From Hirschia litorea (GTDB lineage: Bacteria; Pseudomonadota; Alphaproteobacteria; Caulobacterales; Hyphomonadaceae): 64,000 bases of DNA. Of this stretch, positions 57,055 to 64,000 are shown in pieces. The stretch's first letter is position 1. Every line of letters begins with the position of its first letter. Below the pieces are notes generated by a model that was not told the DNA's origin, searched no databases, and saw nothing but the letters and a program-made list of their open reading frames with translations. The position numbers and the translations under genes are program-made. The DNA is taken from NCBI RefSeq assembly GCF_042665075.1, contig NZ_JBHTBR010000005.1, positions 1,222,446-1,286,445 on the forward strand, written 5' to 3'.

Positions 57055-59826
57055 CTAGAAAGATTTGGATACGGTGAAGTTATAAGTTGTACCGTATTGC
57101 TCGTGGCGACTGATATATGAAACGCCGTCCAAAGCTGTATCGTTAGAGGTAGCGAATGGCTCGTCTGTGAGGTTGAAGACTTCGAAATTCAAAGCCAAAC
57201 CTTCCAATTTTCCGCTGTCCCATTCATATCCAACTTGCAGGTCTACGATCGTTTCTTCAAGTGCTTGAGCACCTGCTAAAGAGCCATCGAAGTTTTGTAC
57301 TTCAGACAAGAAATCTGAACGGTAACGCGCGCTAACACGTGCACGCCAGCCATAGTTCTCGTAGTAGAAATCACCCGACCAGACGGTGTCAGAATATCCT
57401 GGAATTGGAAGTTCATCGCCGTTTTCCGTTTCAAGGCCGTTGTCTGCATATGTATAGCTCGCATTGAAGCCGAAGCCTTCAAGTGCAGGCGGCAAAATGT
57501 TGTCCAAGTTCATGCGGAATGTTGCTTCGATACCTGTAATGGAACCTTCAGCAAAGTTTACAGGACCAGACAAACGTACTTGAGATACTTCAGGGTTTGC
57601 AGCCAAGAAGTCACCATGCCCACCAGCGATAAGTGATTGTGTGCCGTCGATCATCGTGTTGCGGTCTACTACCCAGTCAGACAATTCTTTGTGGAAGAGG
57701 GCAACAGATAGAGCTGTTGTGGAGTCAAAGTATTTCTCAAATGCAAGATCAAATGCAGTTGATTTGTATGGTTGCAAGAATGGGTTACCACCGCTTTGTG
57801 TGAAACAAACTGTTTCGGGCGGATCAAACGTCACGAGGACGTCTGGAAGTTGATCACCATCAGTGCTTACACATGAGATTGGATTGCTATCCAAGTTTTG
57901 GTTTGCCGCCAATTGATCGAGGCGTGGGCGCGTCACAGTTTGAGCGGCTGCGAAACGTATAAATGTGTCTTCTGTTACTTCGAAGTTTAAGTTCAAGCTA
58001 GGTAGGAAATTGCTGTAGGAGTCTTCTACAGTTTGAGAAAATTGGTTTGCACCAAAGTTCAAAGTTCCGGTCGATTCTTGAGTTGTGTCGACATATTGGA
58101 AACCAAAGTTTCCGCGCATTGGCACTGAACCCAATTGGGTATCAATGTTGGCCATTGCAAAATATGTCATCAGATCTTCTTCAAGCGTCCAGCGTGTGCC
58201 GTTTGCGGGCTCCACAACATATGTGCCGTCTGCGATTAAGCTTGCTGGGTCATATGCTAGAATATCTAGGCCGATTGAGCCGCTGTCTGTGATGCCGCGA
58301 ATAGCTGATCTTGGAAGTACAAGGCCATTTCCAAACGCGTCTGTTGCACGCAAGAATGCTTCGTTTGAATCGAAGTTCTTCTCGCGTTGAGTTGAGAAAG
58401 CACCAGCTTTTACTGAGGAAATAAATCCAGAGTTTAAGAAGTATTCAGCTTCAACACGAATTTGGTCTAGTTCATCTTCAATTTTTGGCTCTTTAATGAA
58501 GCCAACTTGGCCCCAACCACCTGGGTCAGTTAAAAGAACGTTCGCAGAATCTGTATAGTCAACATCGTGATCAATGCTGTATTCGCCATCTGGATCGAAA
58601 TTGAACTTTAGGGTGTCGAGTGTGCCTGAGCGGGCAGCTCCGATACCTGCATAAGATTCGTAGTCGATATCGTTACGCTCAAGCGTTGAGCGGGCAAGAT
58701 CAAGCGTTAGAGTTAGGTTGTCAGACACATCATATTGTGTGTTGATGCCCAACGCCCAAATTTCGGCTGTGTTGCCTTCGGTGTCTGTGCGAACGATTGG
58801 AGAAACATCTGTGTAAGTTGCGGAATCCGCGAATCCGTTGCTTCCTGTTGCGCTATCAAAGCTCGCTCCCGACCACGATGCGATTGGTGTTTCTACGCCG
58901 CGGAAGATACCGGCATCCTCTGTGTCTGTGTAGAAAGCGTCGATAGATGTGCGCCAGTTGTCTGTAGGTTCAAATTGCAAAGCACCGGCGATTGATGTGC
59001 GTTCAAACTCACGAGAAACAACACCTGTGCGTGGGTTGTCTGACGGGTAAACTAGGCCAGTGACATCATCAATGCTTGTTTGGCCGCCATTCGTTTTAAG
59101 TTCGCGGGTTGTGTAGTGTGTCGGGTTGGATTGCTGTGTTGCAGCTAGAGACCACCCAATTGTTCCATCTTCGTTTTGGTCAATATAAGATCCAAATAAG
59201 CGGTAACCAGTGTCCTCATAATCTGGGTTGAGTTCTCCACTATCATTGAGAACATACTTACCCGATACGTTGATTTTACGTTCGTTGTAGTCCAGTGGGC
59301 GCACAGTGCGAAGGTCAACCGCGCCGGCGATACCTGTTGCTGCTAATTGTGCATCAGGTGATTTATATACGATACCTTTCGCGACAAGTTCTGATGGGAA
59401 TTGGTCAAACTCAACACCGCGATTGTTACCGGCAGATACAACTTCACGACCATTTAAAAGTGCAAGAGAGAAGTCTGGTCCCAAACCGCGAATAGAAACT
59501 TGTTGGGAGCGCCCGCGTACACGCTGGGCCGTTACGCCAGGAAGGCGTGCTAGGGAGTCTGCGATTGATAAATCTGGAAGGCGTCCAATATCTTCAGCAG
59601 AAATTGCTTCAATGATTGAGTTGGATTCTCTCTTTGTTGCTAGAGAGTTTTCAATCGAACTTTTGATACCGGTGACCGTAATAACGTCCAAGACTTTTTG
59701 CTCGCCTTCAGTTTTTTCAACTGGTTCAGCTGCTTCTTGTGCGAAACTTGGTGCACCTAAAATGAGCATCGCCCCCGATGCTGCGCCGATAAGCATTCTC
59801 TGCTTTAGGTTGACCCCTTTAGGCAT
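57055..59826 (-). CDS. TonB-dependent receptor, MalA-like (maltodextrin uptake)
   Basis: 923 residues from ATG 59826 behind GGGAGGA; longer frames have no ribosome site. Signal peptide ends APSFAQ. TonB-box region DVITVTGIKSSIENSLATKR and plug EDIGRLPDLSIADSLARLPG follow, then VSIRGLGPDFSLALLNGRE and a barrel ending NFTVSKSF. The class matches the Caulobacter MalA-type receptor for maltodextrins. The 5' side carries TGCAAAA dyads like those of the amylase and GH97 promoters. No STN domain is present. Confidence 0.88.
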   Translation of the reverse strand: MPKGVNLKQRMLIGAASGAMLILGAPSFAQEAAEPVEKTEGEQKVLDVITVTGIKSSIENSLATKRESNSIIEAISAEDIGRLPDLSIADSLARLPGVTAQRVRGRSQQVSIRGLGPDFSLALLNGREVVSAGNNRGVEFDQFPSELVAKGIVYKSPDAQLAATGIAGAVDLRTVRPLDYNERKINVSGKYVLNDSGELNPDYEDTGYRLFGSYIDQNEDGTIGWSLAATQQSNPTHYTTRELKTNGGQTSIDDVTGLVYPSDNPRTGVVSREFERTSIAGALQFEPTDNWRTSIDAFYTDTEDAGIFRGVETPIASWSGASFDSATGSNGFADSATYTDVSPIVRTDTEGNTAEIWALGINTQYDVSDNLTLTLDLARSTLERNDIDYESYAGIGAARSGTLDTLKFNFDPDGEYSIDHDVDYTDSANVLLTDPGGWGQVGFIKEPKIEDELDQIRVEAEYFLNSGFISSVKAGAFSTQREKNFDSNEAFLRATDAFGNGLVLPRSAIRGITDSGSIGLDILAYDPASLIADGTYVVEPANGTRWTLEEDLMTYFAMANIDTQLGSVPMRGNFGFQYVDTTQESTGTLNFGANQFSQTVEDSYSNFLPSLNLNFEVTEDTFIRFAAAQTVTRPRLDQLAANQNLDSNPISCVSTDGDQLPDVLVTFDPPETVCFTQSGGNPFLQPYKSTAFDLAFEKYFDSTTALSVALFHKELSDWVVDRNTMIDGTQSLIAGGHGDFLAANPEVSQVRLSGPVNFAEGSITGIEATFRMNLDNILPPALEGFGFNASYTYADNGLETENGDELPIPGYSDTVWSGDFYYENYGWRARVSARYRSDFLSEVQNFDGSLAGAQALEETIVDLQVGYEWDSGKLEGLALNFEVFNLTDEPFATSNDTALDGVSYISRHEQYGTTYNFTVSKSF

Positions 59827-59873
59827 GTATTCCTCCCAATTTATATGTTCGATTTTGCGCCCAATGCAAAAAC

Positions 59874-59890
59874 ATGCAAAACTTTTGCAT
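59874..59890. promoter_or_regulatory. TGCAAAA palindromic operator candidate
   Basis: ATGCAAAA-C-TTTTGCAT is a perfect 17-bp palindrome 47 bases before the receptor start. Its form, a compact dyad with one central base, resembles LacI-type sites. Confidence 0.6.
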
Positions 59891-60014
59891 AATATGAAAA
59901 TTATGTCCAGTGGTCGGCATGTGAATCTAATTTGTGGTGTGAAAAAGTCACATAAAGTCCAATTTTGGCACAAATTACTCCGAGTTTGCAAAGAACTTCC
60001 GTTTTATTTGTCTA

Positions 60015-60033
60015 TTTTGCAGAGTATGCAAAA
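60015..60033. promoter_or_regulatory. TGCAAAA inverted-pair operator candidate
   Basis: TTTTGCA-GAGTA-TGCAAAA, a perfect inverted pair with a 5-base spacer, about 190 bases before the receptor start; it could act with the closer site. Confidence 0.5.
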
Positions 60034-60206
60034 AAATGAAAACAATAGATTTTCGTAACGTGAGGATGCGAGAAAAATTATCACTTTGCGTATTTCTTAC
60101 CCGAAAAGGCCACGTAATTTTTGAGTTTGAATATTGTTTGAGTCGGGGAGGTAGCAATTTGACGTGTAGCGTGGTCTGCGGGGAGGCGATGGGGTCATAT
60201 ATTGCG

Positions 60207-60261
60207 TGATTGGGCGAACACACCATGAGGGAGGTGTCCTCATGGTGTGTTCGCTCAATCA
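60207..60261 (-). terminator. 24-bp near-perfect hairpin downstream of GH3
   Basis: Arms 60207-60230 and 60238-60261 pair with one G:T wobble and a 7-base loop. There is no T tract, so it is a terminator-like or transcript-stabilising hairpin, unusually long for this window. Confidence 0.5.
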
Positions 60262-60345
60262 GGTAGGAAGAAAGGAGTTTGTTAGGGGAAGGGAGTGCTG
60301 TGTGCTCTGGTTTTTTGCTCAATGCCTGAGCTTAAAGAGTAGCTT

Positions 60346-60387
60346 CTCCACCCGCAATCAGTGATGTGGCCTTGATTGCGGGTGGAG
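60346..60387 (-). terminator. 15-bp hairpin after the GH3 stop
   Basis: CTCCACCCGCAATCA pairs perfectly with TGATTGCGGGTGGAG (loop 12 bases), 42 bases past the GH3 stop. It is the first of two hairpins the GH3 transcript meets. Confidence 0.55.
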
Positions 60388-60428
60388 TTTAAATACGCCG
60401 TAAAGCTGTTTGCGGGTGTGTCGGTTAG

Positions 60429-62768
60429 CTATTTAACAACAGTCAGCTTTGTGTGTTTGAGTGATTGGGAGCTATTTCCGAGCATGATCGTAAATGTGCC
60501 CGCCTCTACAACACGTTTCATGTCTCGGTTGAAAAATTGTAAGTGCTCAGGCGTGATTGTAAATTCTACAGTCTTGGAGGCGCCTGGCGCTAAAGTAATG
60601 CGTTCAAACCCTTTGAGTTCTAAAACGGGGCGGGTAACTGAACTAACGTCATCCCTAATATATAGTTGAACAACTTCGTCAGCTTTATATTCTCCGGTGT
60701 TTGTTACCGTAATAGATGCTGTTGTGTTGCCGTCTGGAGATATTGTGTCCTTGGAAAGAGAGACGTTCCCAAACTCGAATCTGGTGTAACTCAGGCCGTG
60801 ACCGAAAGCATATAATGGGGATGCATCTGCAAAGGCATACCCTCTGCGCGCTGTAGGTTTGTGGTTGTAGAAGGCGGGGATTTGGCCGACATTTCTTGGT
60901 ACTGTAACGGGCATTTTGCCGCTTGGAACGGCTTTCCCGCTCAATAGATCGGCAACGGCGTAACCCGTTTCTTGTCCTAATAGCCAGCCATATAGTAAAG
61001 CGTCGAAATGATCTTCTACATTTTCAAGTGAGAGTGGGCGACCAGAAATGACGANNNNNNNNNNAAGGCTGGACAACGCTTCAACCAATTCGGTTTGCTG
61101 CCCTATTAGGGTAATATCATTGCGATCACCCATATGAGTCTCTGACCAAGCCTCTCTCGAGGTGCTTTCATCTCCGCCAATGGCAAGAATGATGAGGTCG
61201 GCGTCCTGAGCTTTTTGGACAGCTTCTTGGATTTTAGATAGGTTTTCAGTCTCGTCAGCTAGGGATACATTGTCGTCCCACCAAGAACGATTACTGGTCA
61301 ATTCTACGCCTTTGCTGTGAATGATTTGTGTCTCATTACCCCAACGTTCTTTAATGCCATCAAGAATGCTGACGACCTGACGCGGTTCGTCTGAATAGCC
61401 GCCTAAAACAACAATATCTGAATTCGGTCCAATGACAGCAATTTTTTTGTAGTCTGAGGGTGCTATTGGCAGAGTGTTGTTTTTATTTTTTAGGAGTACG
61501 GGGGCTTTAATGGCTGCTTGATAGGCTAGTTCTCTTGCTTCTTTGTTGCCAGTGATTTTATCTGCATATGCTGCATCGGCGTAAGGCGTATCAAAAAGGC
61601 GGGCGCGTTGTTTGAGCTGTAAGATTCTTAAAACTGCGCGGTCCAGAATTGATTCATCAATTTCTCCAGCTTCTAACTTTTCTTTTAGGCTGTAGAAGGC
61701 GCTGCCATCGGGCAGTTCCATATCAACACCGGATTCGAGCGCCAACGCTCCGGCACCGGCCAAAGAGCTAACAACGTTGTGGCGAATGTTTAATTCGTTG
61801 ATGGCAAAATAATCAGCAACAACAGGTCCATCAAAACCCCATTCTCCGCGTAAGATATCGTTTAATAACCATGGGTTTGCATGGGATGGGATGCCATCTA
61901 TTTCGTTGTAGCTTGCCATGACTGATGCGGCTCCAGCATTGATGGCAGCCTCAAATGGGGGGAAGAAAACTTNNNNNNNNNNGGCTTCTGGCTGGCCGTG
62001 ACCGGTCATGTGTTTAAGTGTTGTGAGGACTTTATCTTCAGGTAATAAATCATCTGATCCCTGAAAGCCTTTAATAGCTGCAACTCCCATCTGAGACACG
62101 AGGAATGGGTCTTCTCCAAAGGTTTCTTCAATACGTCCCCAGCGAGGATCTAGCGCGACATCCACGACGGGTGATAAAACATGGTGGACACCTCGTGCTC
62201 TAATTTCTCTTGCAACGATAGAGTAAGCTTGCTCTACAAGCTCTGGATCGAACGTCGCTGCAAGGCCGATTGATTGGGGGAAGGAAGTTGCGTGTAATCC
62301 TTGAAGGCCATGCAATCCTTCTTCGTGAAAGAGCGTAGGGATACCCATTCGGGTTTCTTCAATCATCCATTTTTGGATTTCATTGACGAGTTTCACTGTA
62401 TCCTCTGGGGAGCGGCCAGATAGTCTTCTTACAACTGTTGCATCATTTAAATCTTTGCTTGGAGTTGGCTCTTCCATACCCACAGTATCTTGAGGTCGTG
62501 CTATGCAGCCTGCACCGTGGGGGAAGTGCTCTTTCATTTTTACAGGATTGAAACTGCCATCTTTTTCAATGAATTTGGCTTTGTCTTTCCAGATGCAGCT
62601 AATTTGAGCCAATTTCTCGTCAATCGTCATTTGAGACACCATGGTTTCTGGGCTCAAAACTTGAGAACTGGATGTTTCTGGCAATTCTGCAGTTGATGTT
62701 GCGAAATAAGTTGTGCAGCCCATCAAAATGATCGCTGAGCAAGTTCCGATTAGTATTTTTTTCAACAT
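60429..62768 (-). CDS. GH3 beta-glucosidase-family lipoprotein (two assembly gaps)
   Basis: About 779 residues as written. Lipobox LMGC anchors it; AGGAGA-like sequence precedes ATG 62768. GH3 parts: IPTLFHEEGLHGLQGLHATS, SPVVDVALDPRWGRIEETFG, GFDGPVVADYFAINELN with the nucleophile Asp in VADY, then the second domain (IAVIGPNSDIVVLGGYSDEP) and a C-terminal fibronectin-like domain (ADEVVQLYIRDDVSSVTRPV). Two runs of ten N interrupt it. The first replaces the segment between HGQPEA and FFPPFE, where family members have more residues than the gap allows; the second replaces part of the segment before ISGRPLS. The true gene is therefore probably intact but slightly longer. Beta- or alpha-linked specificity cannot be read. 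Confidence 0.85.
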   Translation of the reverse strand: MLKKILIGTCSAIILMGCTTYFATSTAELPETSSSQVLSPETMVSQMTIDEKLAQISCIWKDKAKFIEKDGSFNPVKMKEHFPHGAGCIARPQDTVGMEEPTPSKDLNDATVVRRLSGRSPEDTVKLVNEIQKWMIEETRMGIPTLFHEEGLHGLQGLHATSFPQSIGLAATFDPELVEQAYSIVAREIRARGVHHVLSPVVDVALDPRWGRIEETFGEDPFLVSQMGVAAIKGFQGSDDLLPEDKVLTTLKHMTGHGQPEAXXXXVFFPPFEAAINAGAASVMASYNEIDGIPSHANPWLLNDILRGEWGFDGPVVADYFAINELNIRHNVVSSLAGAGALALESGVDMELPDGSAFYSLKEKLEAGEIDESILDRAVLRILQLKQRARLFDTPYADAAYADKITGNKEARELAYQAAIKAPVLLKNKNNTLPIAPSDYKKIAVIGPNSDIVVLGGYSDEPRQVVSILDGIKERWGNETQIIHSKGVELTSNRSWWDDNVSLADETENLSKIQEAVQKAQDADLIILAIGGDESTSREAWSETHMGDRNDITLIGQQTELVEALSSLXXXXVISGRPLSLENVEDHFDALLYGWLLGQETGYAVADLLSGKAVPSGKMPVTVPRNVGQIPAFYNHKPTARRGYAFADASPLYAFGHGLSYTRFEFGNVSLSKDTISPDGNTTASITVTNTGEYKADEVVQLYIRDDVSSVTRPVLELKGFERITLAPGASKTVEFTITPEHLQFFNRDMKRVVEAGTFTIMLGNSSQSLKHTKLTVVK
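61055..61064. other. assembly gap (10 N)
   Basis: Ten N bases inside the GH3 gene. By comparison with the usual GH3 sequence around GKPV..V.GRPL, more residues are expected here than ten bases encode, so the length is a placeholder. Confidence 0.9.
61973..61982. other. assembly gap (10 N)
   Basis: Ten N bases inside the GH3 gene, in the stretch after GHGQPEA where relatives carry a conserved segment of roughly 15 residues before the FFPPFE motif. Confidence 0.9.
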
Positions 62769-63359
62769 ACTATTTTGTCTCCTATCCAGCTGGGCTGGTT
62801 ATTCAAATGTTGGTTGGCGTTGTTTTTTTTTGCCGTAGTCGGTGTTGAGGCTTCGGCGGTATTTGTAAGTGCCGCAAATGACTGAAGGTGCGGGGTTTGA
62901 GCTGCATTGCGCTGGTGCTTGTTTGTTGAGGATGGGTGTTAGGAGTGTGGCGTTAGGCTTGTTTGGGGTGGATTTAGCGCCATAATTTTTCCTCCGTGAC
63001 TTGCGCCTGATTTCCAACAAAGAATGATCAATTCAATTGGAGGCAGCATTTATTAGGTCGTATTTTTATGATTGGATTTTTTTGCTCATTTTGGAGGAAA
63101 TCTAGCCAATATTTCTGGTGTTTTCCATACTGAGGCGTGCGATAGTTGTTTTTGTACGGTGGAAAATTTTATAAGTTGTTGATTTTTAAATATTTAAAAT
63201 AGAGTATATCGTTGTCATTTTGTGCCGTTTATATAGAGAAATAGTCTATTTATGGTGTGTCATAGGTAATAAAAAGTGTATCTTATGCGGTTTATTATCT
63301 CGATTAAGACAACGAAAGACTTTTTTTGAGGTGCTTCATTTGTTGAGGTGAAGAAATTG

Positions 63360-63520
63360 ATGTCACCCCACGATTCCACACCCTCCACCTGTGAGCGTGC
63401 TGGGTGGCTGATGGCGGCCTGCTGGCGGCGATGTTGTGGGCAGGTGTAATCCTGCCTTGGGGCAGGGCTGGGTTTGGCGCTATCGTGTTTGCTTGCAGCT
63501 GGAAGACTGCGCATGTTCAG
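63360..63520. ncRNA. candidate structured RNA or dispersed repeat (unidentified)
   Basis: A ~160-base GC-rich island in AT-rich surroundings. Three segments, GGCAGG (63438-63443), CCTGCC (63450-63455) and GGCAGG (63460-63465), can form two mutually exclusive stems. Further GC-rich repeats (GGCGG, GGTGG) surround them. I could not match it to 6S, tmRNA, RNase P, SRP or a known riboswitch. It might instead be a repeat element. Confidence 0.25.
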
Positions 63521-63536
63521 CCGTTAGATGCATAAA

Positions 63537-63568
63537 AAAAGCGGGACTAGAAAATTAGCCCCGCTTTT
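63537..63568. terminator. bidirectional intrinsic terminator, transaldolase 3' end
   Basis: AAAAGCGGG (63537-63545) pairs with CCCGCTTTT (63560-63568); an inner CTA/TAG pair extends it. On the minus strand the stem is followed by a T-run (the A-run at 63534-63540), which ends the transaldolase transcript. Confidence 0.8.
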
Positions 63569-63589
63569 AAATTGTGAATGTCAGTTGGT

Positions 63590-64000
63590 TTACACCTTGA
63601 TGCCAGCCTCTGCTGCGTCTTTGACAAATTGGTCGAGGCCAGCTTGTGTCAGAGGGTGTTTTACCAAAGCCTTGATAACACCTGCTGGAGCAGTACCTAC
63701 ATCGGCACCCACTAACGCACATTCTTTTACGTGCATTGGGCTGCGGATAGAAGCCGCAAGAATTTCAGTATCGAAACCATAATTATCGTAAATGACTCGG
63801 ATTTCTTGAATGAGCTCCATGCCATCAATGTGGATGTCATCTAAGCGGCCAATGAAAGGTGAAATATACGTTGCGCCTGCTTTGGCCGCGAGCAATGCTT
63901 GGTTTGCAGAGAAACACAATGTGACATTGGTTTTGATGCCTTCCTTGGAGAAGGTTTGACAGGCTGCCAAACCATCTAAAGTGAGCGGCAATTTCACAAC
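63590..64000 (-). CDS. transaldolase, fructose-6-phosphate aldolase type (C-terminal part)
   Basis: 137 residues read from the window edge to the stop at 63590; the N-terminus lies outside. VVKLPLTLDGLAACQ, with the Schiff-base lysine in VVK.PLT, is followed by VTLCFSANQALLAAKAGATY and ISPFIGRLDDI. The sequence then gives TEILAASIRSPMHVKECAL and DVGTAPAGVIKALVKHPLT. This is the short (about 217-residue) TalC/FSA class, which transfers dihydroxyacetone units in the pentose phosphate pathway or acts as an aldolase. Distinguishing the two needs the missing N-terminus. Confidence 0.9.
   Translation of the reverse strand, partial: VVKLPLTLDGLAACQTFSKEGIKTNVTLCFSANQALLAAKAGATYISPFIGRLDDIHIDGMELIQEIRVIYDNYGFDTEILAASIRSPMHVKECALVGADVGTAPAGVIKALVKHPLTQAGLDQFVKDAAEAGIKV

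Larger units (their letters stand above)
59827..60428. other. 602-base intergenic region, TBDR promoter and GH3 3' end
   Basis: No gene is supported here. It contains two TGCAAAA dyads (59874-59890, 60015-60033) for the receptor promoter and two long hairpins (60207-60261, 60346-60387) downstream of the GH3 gene. Confidence 0.55.
62769..63589. other. 821-base gene-poor region
   Basis: No convincing gene was found. 62800-63000 is GT-rich on the plus strand; 63050-63300 is very AT-rich and would hold the GH3 promoter region; 63360-63520 is GC-rich with alternative hairpins; a terminator lies at 63537-63568. Short open frames here (62799-63020 and 63260-63514, minus strand) have low-complexity translations and no ribosome site. 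Confidence 0.5.

Noticed and set aside
59975..60322. 115-residue minus-strand open frame upstream of the MalA-type receptor
   Set aside because: It runs through the long hairpin and the TGCAAAA operator sites, and its translation is low-complexity with no domain.
62799..63020. 73-residue minus-strand frame after the GH3 start
   Set aside because: TTG start, no ribosome site, basic low-complexity translation; probably chance.
63260..63514. 84-residue minus-strand frame across the GC-rich island
   Set aside because: Its second half runs through very AT-rich non-coding DNA and the first half is hairpin-rich; no family resemblance.

Overview
The window reads as chromosome of a moderately AT-rich alphaproteobacterium, probably a marine or freshwater Caulobacterales/Hyphomonadaceae member (Hirschia-like is a guess). 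The support is an imuA-imuB-dnaE2 mutagenesis cassette with an alphaproteobacterial GAAC-N7-GAAC LexA box, five large TonB-dependent receptors (TBDRs) of the Caulobacter/Xanthomonas type (one of them truncated), and a maltodextrin locus built from GH13, GH97, GH3, an SLC45-like transporter and flavin-dependent halogenases. No tRNA, rRNA, CRISPR array or intact insertion sequence was seen. Two 10-N runs in the GH3 gene are assembly gaps.

Region 1 (1-12.4 kb): an MFS transporter (cut by the window edge), a serine-hydrolase lipoprotein, a DUF1080 lipoprotein, a TBDR carrying an STN domain ahead of a second signal peptide, a giant DUF2231/cytochrome-c/DUF1587-1592-1588-1585 protein, its DUF1552 Tat partner and a Tat lipoprotein alpha/beta hydrolase. 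Four promoters here share an ATTGT-NN-ACAAT dyad typical of FCD-type GntR regulators, so they probably form one regulon for an unknown carbohydrate-like or esterified substrate.

Region 2 (12.5-20.8 kb): a 5'-truncated TBDR, then an operon of rhodanese, MFS, DUF3598 and cupin genes, a divergent HutC-type GntR regulator, and a VOC-nitrilase operon. The same 27-nt element (22 of 27 identical) lies at both operon heads.

Region 3 (21-29.3 kb): an ECF sigma factor and FecR anti-sigma pair followed by two tandem paralogous TBDRs, only the first of which has a signalling STN domain, and a lipoprotein of unknown, probably beta-propeller, type. This looks like a cell-surface signalling uptake system. 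Region 4 (29.4-36.6 kb): succinate-semialdehyde dehydrogenase and the SOS cassette.

Region 5 (36.7-42.3 kb): LysR, quinone-oxidoreductase-like and DUF4437 cupin genes, divergent from a CmcJ/NvfI-like oxygenase, a second Fe(II)/2OG oxygenase and an SDR. An identical 16-mer precedes lysR and the oxidoreductase gene.

Region 6 (42.3-62.8 kb): the maltodextrin locus. LacI, alpha-glucosidase and amylase lipoprotein run one way; a GH97-esterase fusion, an SLC45-like MFS and a second amylase lipoprotein run the other. DUF6445, two tail-to-tail tryptophan-halogenase-like genes, a MalA-type TBDR and a GH3 lipoprotein follow. Paired TGCAAAA half-sites lie in both key intergenic regions. The window ends in a fructose-6-phosphate-aldolase-type transaldolase, after an 0.8 kb gene-poor stretch with a GC-rich, hairpin-forming segment.
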